From an uncultured Bacteroidales bacterium (GTDB lineage: Bacteria; Bacteroidota; Bacteroidia; Bacteroidales; UBA932): a stretch of DNA of 12,268 nt. The stretch lies in NCBI GenBank assembly GCA_946545765.1, contig CAMNNS010000036.1, positions 1 to 12,268 of the forward strand. Reading direction: 5' to 3'. Shown piece by piece: positions 1 to 6,595 of this stretch (its first letter is position 1; every line of letters starts with the position of its first letter). The notes below the pieces were generated by a model. It saw only the letters and a program-made list of their open reading frames with translations, was not told the origin of the DNA and ran no database searches. A program made the translations under genes and the position numbers.

Positions 1-607
1 ATTCGTAAAAGATTATAGAGATTACATTTACTATCCTACAGAAGGTTATTATTTAGAGCTAAACACTAATTTAGAAGAGAGTAATAAGTTTAAATTTATC
101 TATTATAATGCTAAGATAGATTTACAATACTATAAAAAGTTATCAAACAGATGGTTCTTTGGGAGTTCTTTAAAAATTGCTACCTCTTTTAAAAATAACA
201 AAGCTTATATAAAAGATAACGCTATAGGATACGGTAATATCAATATTACTGGGTATGAGCTATATGTAATGGACGGACAACACTATATAACTTTTAATAA
301 CCATATTAAATTTAATATCCTTCCAAAAAAAATTGTTCATCTTAATTTTATTAAAGGCTGGAGAAGATTTAATAAACCATTTTTCTCTATATATGCCAAA
401 TTTCTCTACGATGTAGGATATGTGATACAGAAAGAGAAAAGTTTAGCTAAATTAAACAATAATACCTACAGTAATAAATTTTTATTTGGATACGGTGTAA
501 GTTTAGATATTCTAACATATTACGACATTATTCTTAATTATGGTTACTCTATAAATAATAAAGGGAAAGGGAATTTTGTCTTTGGTTTTAGAGTGCCGAT
601 TTCATAA
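1..607 (+). CDS. Omp85/BamA-TamA-like outer-membrane protein, C-terminal barrel (5' partial)
   Basis: The frame is open from base 2 to the stop at 605-607, giving the last 201 residues of a longer protein that starts left of the window. The ATG at 269 is internal, because the reading frame and the family resemblance both continue upstream of it. The fragment is rich in alternating aromatic and polar residues typical of beta strands. It has the pattern YYPTEGYYLELN near its start and GYELYVMDGQHYITFNN in the middle, which resemble the 16-strand barrel and loop-6 region of Bacteroidetes Omp85 proteins. These proteins insert or export proteins at the outer membrane. The N-terminal POTRA domains are not visible, so BamA, TamA-like or another paralogue cannot be told apart. 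Two oddities are a Thr where the loop-6 motif normally has Arg, and a C-terminus ending in Ser rather than an aromatic residue. Confidence 0.75.
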   Translation, partial: FVKDYRDYIYYPTEGYYLELNTNLEESNKFKFIYYNAKIDLQYYKKLSNRWFFGSSLKIATSFKNNKAYIKDNAIGYGNINITGYELYVMDGQHYITFNNHIKFNILPKKIVHLNFIKGWRRFNKPFFSIYAKFLYDVGYVIQKEKSLAKLNNNTYSNKFLFGYGVSLDILTYYDIILNYGYSINNKGKGNFVFGFRVPIS

Positions 608-639
608 TTTTTTCAACAATTACACTACATTTTAAAAGG

Positions 640-655
640 TGGCACAAAGATTGAC
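640..655 (+). promoter_or_regulatory. Candidate sigma-54-like promoter element for lon
   Basis: TGGCAC at 640-645 is followed after five bases by TTGAC at 651-655, the spacing expected of the sigma-54 -24/-12 consensus (TGGCAC-N5-TTGC). The -12 position is A rather than the nearly invariant C, which weakens the call. Transcription would start near 666, leaving a leader of about 84 bases. Known RpoN systems need an activator with upstream sites, which would fall inside the preceding coding region. Confidence 0.25.
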
Positions 656-719
656 TTTATAACTAACCAGCTATAAAAATCTATTTTTATGCCTTATTAG
701 CATAATAAAAAGGAGTATA

Positions 720-731
720 ATGACAATTTGA
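720..731 (+). other. Possible three-codon minileader ORF before lon
   Basis: ATG at 720 opens a three-codon frame (Met-Thr-Ile) closed by TGA at 729-731. It has its own AAGGAG at 710-715, four bases before the ATG. The surrounding block (CATAATAA followed by AAGGAG, 701-715) is repeated just before lon (732-743). Translation here would place a ribosome inside the loop of the helix that covers the lon ribosome-binding site. It could equally be a chance result of a short duplication. Confidence 0.25.
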
Positions 732-737
732 CATAAT

Positions 738-743
738 AAGGAG
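738..743 (+). promoter_or_regulatory. Strong Shine-Dalgarno of lon
   Basis: AAGGAG lies six bases before the lon ATG at 750 and fixes that start. It stands out because none of the other starts in the window (3185, 3917, 4402, 6596, 10754, 11007) has a purine-rich box like it. This agrees with the known weak use of Shine-Dalgarno sequences in Bacteroidetes. Four of its six bases fall in the 692-699/734-741 helix. Confidence 0.6.
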
Positions 744-749
744 AGATAT

Positions 750-3170
750 ATGAGTTTTAATTTTAACGACGATAATTTGTTCTATCCTACCAAAGGAATT
801 GAAGGGGGAGATATTAGTATGGTTCCGGTTATGAGTATAGAAAAAAACAGTAAATTAGATAAGGTAGAAGTTCCTGTCGTTCTGCCACTTTTAATATTAA
901 GAGATTCGGTCCTTTTCCCAGGAACAATTCTCCCTGTAACCATAGGGAGAGAGAAATCACTGAAACTAATAAATACAATGGAAAAGAGAGGGGGAATTAT
1001 AGGAACTGTTACTCAACATAATCCCGATAAAGAAGAGATTGAAGAGGATTTCCATAAGATAGGAACATCGGCAAAAATACTAAAACTGATAGAGATGCCT
1101 GATGGTACTATCACAGCTGTTCTACAGGGAATTAGGAGATTTAAAGTAATAGAACTTATTTCTACTGTTCCCTATCATATCGCGACAATAAAAGAATTAA
1201 GAGACATTATTCCTGATAAACAAAATAGAGACATAATAGCTCTTGAAGGCTCTATTAAAGATACTGCAAGGACACTTATCAAACAATCTAATAATTTTCC
1301 TCAAGAGGCAGAATTTGCAATCAGGAATATAGATTCATTTGAGTTTCTTGTCAATTTTATAGGTATGAATTTAGATAGAGAGTATCTAAAAGAAAAGGTA
1401 GAGATGATTAAAAAAGATGATGTTGCCGAGAGGGGTTATATTTTACTAACATGCCTTAACAAACAACTTGAATTACAGAAGATTAAAAACGATATTCAAC
1501 AAAAGGTAAAGAGTGAGATGGATCAGCAACAGAGAGAGTATTACCTGAATAATCAACTGAAAACTATACAAGAAGAATTGGGGATGAATGGTGCCCCTAA
1601 AGATATTATAGATCTAAAAGAGAAAGCACTCAACAAGAAATGGCCAAAACATGCTAAAGAAGCTTTTGAAAAGGGTATCGAGAAGTTAGAAAAAATGAAT
1701 CCTAATACTCCCGATTACAATGTTGATTTAAACTATTTAGAATTTATGGTAAGCCTTCCTTGGGAGACTTACACAGAGGACAATCTTGATCTTAAACATG
1801 CTCAGAAAGTTCTTGATGATGACCATTTTGGATTGGAGAAAATAAAAGAGAGAATTATTGAATACCTTGCAGTTCTTAAACTTAAAAAAGGGTTAAAATC
1901 CCCTATTATTTGCTTATGGGGCCCTCCGGGGACAGGTAAAACTTCTCTTGGGAAGTCTATTGCAAAAGCTTTAGGGAGAAATTACCAAAGAATTTCGTTA
2001 GGTGGACTACACGACGAAGCAGAGATCAGAGGACACAGAAAAACCTATATAGGGGCAATGGCAGGGAGAATTATGCAATCTATAAATAGAGCAGGAAGTT
2101 CTAACCCAGTAATAGTTTTAGATGAAATAGACAAAGTGGTTGCAAATGGTCATGGAGACCCTTCTTCTGCACTATTAGAGGTGCTTGATCCTGAACAAAA
2201 TACAGCTTTTCACGACAACTACTTAGACATTGATTACGACCTATCCAATGTTCTATTTATTACAACTGCAAACAATATCGGGACAATACAGCCTGCATTA
2301 AGAGACAGGATGGAAATGATTGAATTAAGTGGTTACTTGGCTGAGGAAAAATATCATATTGCAAAAGACCATTTAGTTAAAAAACAGGTTGAAGCGCATG
2401 GCTTAAAAGAAGAAAACCTTTTATTTGATGATGGAGCAATTGAAGAGATAATAAATGAATATACAAGAGAAAGTGGTGTAAGACAATTAGATAAACAAAT
2501 TGCCAAAATAGCCAGAAAAATTGCAATGAAGGTTGCAATGGAGGAAAACACAAAAGAAAAAATATCTGTAAAAGATGTCAAAGAGATTTTAGGCTTACCA
2601 ACTAATAGTCACGATTTGCAAAAAGATAATGAATTCCCTGGGGTTGTAACTGGGTTAGCTTGGACAGAGGTTGGTGGAGAGATTCTGTTTGTTGAATGTA
2701 GCCGTAGTGAAGGAAAAGGAAATCTCTCTACTACTGGTAATTTAGGAGATGTAATGAAAGAATCTGCTACAATAGCATATCAGTACTTAAAAGCAAATCC
2801 ACAACTTATAGGGACAACATCTGAAGAACTTTCTAAATACGACCTACATATTCATGTACCAGAGGGAGCTATCCCAAAAGATGGGCCTTCTGCAGGTATA
2901 ACTATGGTAAGTGCAATGGCCTCTGCTCTTAAAAATAAAAAAGTTAAAAGTAAAATCGCGATGACAGGTGAAATGACTTTAAGGGGTAAAGTTCTCCCTG
3001 TAGGTGGGATAAAAGAGAAAATTTTAGCTGCAAAAAGGGCAGGCGTTACAACTATTATTTTATCTAAAGAGAATGAAAAAGATATAAAGGACATTAAACC
3101 TATTTATATAGAGGGGCTTGATTTTAAGTATGTTAAAACAATGGAAGATGTTCTTAATTTTATTTTCTAA
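750..3170 (+). CDS. lon: ATP-dependent protease La (Lon)
   Basis: Cytoplasmic AAA+ serine protease that unfolds and degrades damaged and selected regulatory proteins as a hexamer. The 806-residue product has the full LonA order: an N-terminal substrate-binding domain (about 40-240, VVLPLLILRDSVLFPG at its start), a coiled-coil linker (about 245-300), the AAA+ module and the protease domain. Walker A GPPGTGKT is residues 391-398, Walker B VIVLDEID is 454-461, and a sensor-2 type ESGVRQLDK follows. The protease dyad is Ser714 in PKDGPSAG and Lys757 in GGIKEK, 43 residues apart as in E. coli Lon. The start at 750 is supported by AAGGAG at 738-743. An extension of about 40 residues precedes the LON domain, which I believe is common in Bacteroidetes. 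ung follows 14 bases later and is probably co-transcribed. All key residues are present. Confidence 0.98.
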   Translation: MSFNFNDDNLFYPTKGIEGGDISMVPVMSIEKNSKLDKVEVPVVLPLLILRDSVLFPGTILPVTIGREKSLKLINTMEKRGGIIGTVTQHNPDKEEIEEDFHKIGTSAKILKLIEMPDGTITAVLQGIRRFKVIELISTVPYHIATIKELRDIIPDKQNRDIIALEGSIKDTARTLIKQSNNFPQEAEFAIRNIDSFEFLVNFIGMNLDREYLKEKVEMIKKDDVAERGYILLTCLNKQLELQKIKNDIQQKVKSEMDQQQREYYLNNQLKTIQEELGMNGAPKDIIDLKEKALNKKWPKHAKEAFEKGIEKLEKMNPNTPDYNVDLNYLEFMVSLPWETYTEDNLDLKHAQKVLDDDHFGLEKIKERIIEYLAVLKLKKGLKSPIICLWGPPGTGKTSLGKSIAKALGRNYQRISLGGLHDEAEIRGHRKTYIGAMAGRIMQSINRAGSSNPVIVLDEIDKVVANGHGDPSSALLEVLDPEQNTAFHDNYLDIDYDLSNVLFITTANNIGTIQPALRDRMEMIELSGYLAEEKYHIAKDHLVKKQVEAHGLKEENLLFDDGAIEEIINEYTRESGVRQLDKQIAKIARKIAMKVAMEENTKEKISVKDVKEILGLPTNSHDLQKDNEFPGVVTGLAWTEVGGEILFVECSRSEGKGNLSTTGNLGDVMKESATIAYQYLKANPQLIGTTSEELSKYDLHIHVPEGAIPKDGPSAGITMVSAMASALKNKKVKSKIAMTGEMTLRGKVLPVGGIKEKILAAKRAGVTTIILSKENEKDIKDIKPIYIEGLDFKYVKTMEDVLNFIF

Positions 3171-3184
3171 TACAATATTAACTT

Positions 3185-3856
3185 ATGGATGTAAAAATTC
3201 GACCCGAGTGGAAGAACTATCTAAAAGGAGAGTTTGAGAAAGAATATTTTAAAAATTTAGTTGATTTTTTACATAAAGAAAAAGAGGATGGTATAATAAT
3301 ATATCCTCCTGGTTCTCTGATTTTTAATGCTTTTGATTTAACCCCTTTCAATGATGTTAAAGTAGTTATTTTAGGGCAAGACCCCTATCATAATCCAGGG
3401 CAAGCTCATGGGCTGAGTTTTTCTGTACCAAGTGGAACAGCGATACCTCCATCACTAAAAAATATCTATAAAGAGATACAAGAAGATTTAAATATAACAT
3501 TACAAAATAAAGATGGCAATTTAGTTGGTTGGGCAAAACAAGGTGTATTTCTTTTAAATGCAGTTTTATCTGTGAGGGCAAATTCACCTGCTAGTCATTC
3601 AAACAAAGGATGGGAAGAGTTTACAAATGCCGTAATTAACACATTATCAAACAATAAAGAACATCTTGTATTTATGTTATGGGGCAACTATGCAAGAGGT
3701 AAAAAAAATTTAATAGATCCATCTAAACACTTGATATTAGAGGCAGCCCATCCATCCCCTTTAGCACGTGGAGCATTTTTCGGATGTAAACATTTTTCAA
3801 AGTGTAATAATTACCTCGTAGAAAAGGGCATCTCGCCTATCAAATGGGAGCTCTAA
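3185..3856 (+). CDS. ung: Uracil-DNA glycosylase, family 1
   Basis: Cleaves the N-glycosidic bond of uracil in DNA, starting base-excision repair of deaminated cytosine or misincorporated dUMP. The 223-residue length matches family 1 (E. coli Ung 229). The water-activating motif GQDPYH is residues 64-69, with catalytic Asp66 and Tyr68. Phe79 in GLSFSVP would stack on the uracil, and Asn125 in FLLNAVLSVRA would recognise its edge. The minor-groove loop HPSPLA begins at His189, the counterpart of E. coli His187. The start ATG lies 14 bases after the lon stop without a Shine-Dalgarno, as is usual in this phylum. The spacing suggests transcription with lon. Nothing is truncated or missing. Confidence 0.97.
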   Translation: MDVKIRPEWKNYLKGEFEKEYFKNLVDFLHKEKEDGIIIYPPGSLIFNAFDLTPFNDVKVVILGQDPYHNPGQAHGLSFSVPSGTAIPPSLKNIYKEIQEDLNITLQNKDGNLVGWAKQGVFLLNAVLSVRANSPASHSNKGWEEFTNAVINTLSNNKEHLVFMLWGNYARGKKNLIDPSKHLILEAAHPSPLARGAFFGCKHFSKCNNYLVEKGISPIKWEL

Positions 3857-3871
3857 ATTTCATTTATCTGA

Positions 3872-3879
3872 TAATTTTG
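3872..3879 (+). promoter_or_regulatory. Candidate Bacteroidetes -7 box for the coaD operon
   Basis: TAATTTTG matches the TAnnTTTG -7 consensus of the Bacteroidetes housekeeping sigma factor. It sits in the 60-base gap between ung and coaD, the only sizeable gap in this gene run. It would start a transcript about 30 bases before the coaD ATG. No clear TTG-type -33 element is present at the right distance, so the call rests on one box. Confidence 0.4.
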
Positions 3880-3916
3880 TATTTTTACCAATCAATACTC
3901 ATTTAACATAAAAAGT

Positions 3917-4399
3917 ATGACTACTGCAATATTTCCGGGTTCTTTTGACCCATTTACACTTGGGCATTTAGATGTTTTAGAGTCTGCTCTTAAAATTTTT
4001 AATAAAGTTATAATTGCTGTTGGCTATAACAGTAAAAAGGGCAAAAATGGTTTTTTCTCTGTTGAGGATAGGGTTAAAATTGTGAAAGACGCCATAAAGC
4101 CATACGGTAAAAGAGTTGATGTATGTTCATATAAAGAACTCACAATTGAACTCTGTAAAAAGCTGAATGTCAAATTTATTGTAAGAGGATTAAGGACCAC
4201 TACCGATTTTGAATTGGAAGGAGTTATTGCACAAGCAAACAGAGTTTTAGATCCAAGTGTAGTAACAGTTTATGTTCAAGCGAGCCATGAATACTCGTTT
4301 ATATCATCTACAGTTGTGCGAGATGTTATTATTCATAATGGAGATGCAACCCCTTTTATGCCTAAAGGTGTTAATATTAAGAAGTATTTAAAGAAATAA
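3917..4399 (+). CDS. coaD: Phosphopantetheine adenylyltransferase
   Basis: Transfers AMP from ATP to 4'-phosphopantetheine to give dephospho-CoA, the penultimate step of CoA synthesis in the cytoplasm. The 160-residue product has the usual size. It begins with the nucleotidyltransferase signature GSFDPFTLGH (residues 8-17), whose TxGH at 14-17 binds the ATP phosphates. RGLRTTTDFELE starts at Arg90, and ISSTVVRD lies at 129-136; both are typical of CoaD. The start has no Shine-Dalgarno but an A-rich stretch directly before it. It is the first gene of a tight run: the next gene begins 2 bases after its stop. CoaD itself has no obvious tie to the two downstream products, so the grouping may simply be shared transcription. 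Confidence 0.97.
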   Translation: MTTAIFPGSFDPFTLGHLDVLESALKIFNKVIIAVGYNSKKGKNGFFSVEDRVKIVKDAIKPYGKRVDVCSYKELTIELCKKLNVKFIVRGLRTTTDFELEGVIAQANRVLDPSVVTVYVQASHEYSFISSTVVRDVIIHNGDATPFMPKGVNIKKYLKK

Positions 4400-4401
4400 A
4401 A

Positions 4402-6588
4402 ATGAGAGTTAAACTTCATAGTAAATCTAAATTCATCTTTTCTTTACTCTTTTTTATCGCTATACACACAGTTTCTGTATCGCAAAACAAAAACAATCTA
4501 AAATCAGATATAAAAGGGAGATATAAAATAGAAATTTCACTTACCCCAAAAATCAACGGAAAAGAAATTAAAGGGGGAGAGAAAATCTACCTGATTAAAG
4601 AAAAATGGGGGCAATCAAATAATAATAAGAGTATTATAGACTCTGCGATAATAAACAATAAAAGAGAAGCATTATTTGATGGAGAGGTTTACTCTTTATA
4701 TGAAGCAATTCAAAAGGGGAGATTTGAAAATATAGAGGATAAATTCACTGCAGGTTGCTATAAAATAAAATTAGGGAGTTATTATCTCTTTAATTTTATG
4801 TTTTCCAATATAGATGGAGGGAATTTTAAAGAAAAATTTATCGCGATACAATCTCCATCAAACTATATACAGTATTACAAAAGAATCACCCCTAAGAAAG
4901 ATAAGTATGGTGCTGAGAATGAACTTTATATTAGCTATCAAAATATTAAGAACTTACTTTCGGCAAGTTACTATGTAAGAGATAAGAATGCAATACAAGA
5001 GATAGAAAAAGAGATTAAAAGAATAGGTTTAGACTCCATCGGGAGAATAGATAAAACTCTAACATTCAGGGCAGAAAAAGAAATTCCAAATTCATTGTTC
5101 TACATTTTGCAAAAGGTAGAAAATCAAAAAAACAATTATCATCTACTAACAGATGACAGAATTATCTTTACAAAATTTGGCGAAGATTTGTTTGAGAGAT
5201 ACTTGAAAGAAATAGAACTTCTACCAACAGAAACTGCTATCAATGAACTACATAAACTATTAGATAATAAACTATTAACTTTACAAAAACTCAAATCTGA
5301 AATGGTGCAGAAGAGTTTTACAAAGTTTAGCAACTCGCAAGTAATGGGGAGAGATATAATAGCGGTAGATATAGCTCAAAACTATATTTTGAATAAAAAA
5401 GTAGCAGTTTCAGAAAAAACATTCCATGAAGCGAACTTTTTCACAACCCTCAATAAGGAGAATTTAATTGGAATGACAGCCCCTCAAATAGAACTTAAAC
5501 AACTTAATGGGGAGAGGATAAATCATAATGATTACTACGGGGAATATACAATATTATACTTCTACACAGATGATTGTTCTTATTGTAAAACAGAAACTCC
5601 AAAGCTTATAAATTTCTTAGATCATTACACCTACACACCTATAAATCTTATTACCATTTACATGGGAGATAGTGCAGAAAAATGCGAAAATTATATAAAA
5701 GAGAATTTTAATACTATAAATCCATTCGTTAATAGGATAGATGTTATAGATCTTGAAAAAGATAGCGATATATATACCAACTATGGAATAATAACCACCC
5801 CCACAATCTATCTATTAAATCCCAACTCCACCATTTTAGGTAAAAAGATAAAAACAGACGAACTTAAAGAAATTCTTGAAAATGAGGAGATTAGTAGAAA
5901 AAAATTACATAACTACTTTAAACGTGCCTTTACAAATACTACAGTAAAAGAGCAACAAATAATTATAGATACACTCGCCAAAAGTTCTATAGGGGATTTT
6001 TACTATGAGATTATTAGTGAACTATATAAATTCTTAATCTCACAGAATGATTATAACAATCAGTTAGGAGCGGTCTATTTAGGGGAAAAATATATCTGCC
6101 CAAATAGTCAAGAATGGAAAAATAAAAAGTTTGCAAAAAGGGTGTGTGAAGCGGTTAAGATGTTTAATCTTAACAAATTAGGAGAAAAAGCAAATAATAT
6201 AAATCTACATACAATTGCAGGGCAAACAAAGGATTTAATATCAAAAGAGAATAAGTATCAAATTTTATTTTTCTTCACTCCCGATTGTGGTATATGCAAT
6301 GAAGCTACAACTAAACTTAAAAAGCTATATTCTAAATATAAGAAAAATGTGGTATTTACAAGTATCTATACAAAAAATAATATCGCTGAGTTTAAAAAGT
6401 ATGTTATAAAAAATAAAATAGTCTGGGATGTTTTATATGAGAAAGATGAAGAAAATAGACTACATCAAGTATATGATATTCAGAATGTTCCTGCGATTTA
6501 TTTACTAAATAAAGATAAGATTGTTGTTGCAAAAGATATAACTATAGAGGATTTAGAGATAGTGCTGAAAGAGCATATTAAAAAATAG
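4402..6588 (+). CDS. Exported protein with two thioredoxin-like domains (DUF5106-like linker)
   Basis: A 728-residue protein with a Sec signal peptide: basic residues to Lys10, a hydrophobic stretch 11-21, and a likely cut after Ser27 before Gln28. There is no lipobox Cys, so it is probably soluble in the periplasm. Residues 28-350 are largely unrecognised, a beta-rich start resembling DUF4369-type leaders followed by a helical, charged region. A first AhpC/TSA-thioredoxin-like domain spans about 357-490, with CSYC (Cys392, Cys395) and cis-Pro467. A helical DUF5106-like stretch spans about 490-598. A second thioredoxin-like domain runs 598-728, with CGIC (Cys629, Cys632) and cis-Pro697. Both active sites look intact, so two redox centres on one chain are likely. 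The role, reductant, oxidant or thiol transfer relay, is unknown. It starts 2 bases after coaD and ends 7 bases before the dehydrogenase. Confidence 0.85.
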   Translation: MRVKLHSKSKFIFSLLFFIAIHTVSVSQNKNNLKSDIKGRYKIEISLTPKINGKEIKGGEKIYLIKEKWGQSNNNKSIIDSAIINNKREALFDGEVYSLYEAIQKGRFENIEDKFTAGCYKIKLGSYYLFNFMFSNIDGGNFKEKFIAIQSPSNYIQYYKRITPKKDKYGAENELYISYQNIKNLLSASYYVRDKNAIQEIEKEIKRIGLDSIGRIDKTLTFRAEKEIPNSLFYILQKVENQKNNYHLLTDDRIIFTKFGEDLFERYLKEIELLPTETAINELHKLLDNKLLTLQKLKSEMVQKSFTKFSNSQVMGRDIIAVDIAQNYILNKKVAVSEKTFHEANFFTTLNKENLIGMTAPQIELKQLNGERINHNDYYGEYTILYFYTDDCSYCKTETPKLINFLDHYTYTPINLITIYMGDSAEKCENYIKENFNTINPFVNRIDVIDLEKDSDIYTNYGIITTPTIYLLNPNSTILGKKIKTDELKEILENEEISRKKLHNYFKRAFTNTTVKEQQIIIDTLAKSSIGDFYYEIISELYKFLISQNDYNNQLGAVYLGEKYICPNSQEWKNKKFAKRVCEAVKMFNLNKLGEKANNINLHTIAGQTKDLISKENKYQILFFFTPDCGICNEATTKLKKLYSKYKKNVVFTSIYTKNNIAEFKKYVIKNKIVWDVLYEKDEENRLHQVYDIQNVPAIYLLNKDKIVVAKDITIEDLEIVLKEHIKK

Positions 6589-6595
6589 ATAATAT

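Larger units (their letters stand above)
608..749 (+). promoter_or_regulatory. lon leader / promoter region with alternative hairpins
   Basis: This 142-base gap holds no gene of normal size. At 640-655 it has TGGCAC, five bases, then TTGAC, close to the sigma-54 -24/-12 pattern except that the -12 C is an A. A weak housekeeping-type -7 candidate (TATTTTTA, 682-689) also lies here. Downstream, CCTTATTA (692-699) is exactly complementary to TAATAAGG (734-741), which covers the AAGG of the lon ribosome-binding site. The overlapping TTATTA (694-699) can instead pair with TAATAA (703-708) around a three-base loop. The two pairings exclude each other, so the leader could switch or respond to temperature. 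The base complementarity is seen directly; the regulatory role is inference. No terminator hairpin for the upstream gene is visible. Confidence 0.4.

Noticed and set aside
269..607. A separate 112-residue gene starting at the ATG at 269
   Set aside because: The frame is open to the left edge and the upstream part shows the same barrel family pattern, so this is only the tail of a longer gene.
651..677. E. coli-type promoter TTGACT ... TATAAA upstream of lon
   Set aside because: The spacer is only 15 bases and Bacteroidetes housekeeping promoters do not use this consensus.
716..721. TATAAT as a -10 box
   Set aside because: There is no matching -35 element, the phylum uses TAnnTTTG, and the hexamer is explained by the gap and ATG of the minileader.
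2354..3094. Minus-strand ORFs of 75-80 codons opposite lon
   Set aside because: They lie within a fully conserved protease gene and encode low-complexity Ser/Ile/Phe-rich products, the usual mirror of Lys/Glu-rich coding sequence.
3366..3587. Minus-strand ORF opposite ung
   Set aside because: It is inside the conserved catalytic region of ung, with no recognisable product.
805..5520. Frequent GGGAG/GGGGAGA strings as a possible Chi-like motif
   Set aside because: Most fall on Gly-Arg or Gly-Glu codon pairs using GGG and AGA, so codon choice explains them without a separate signal.
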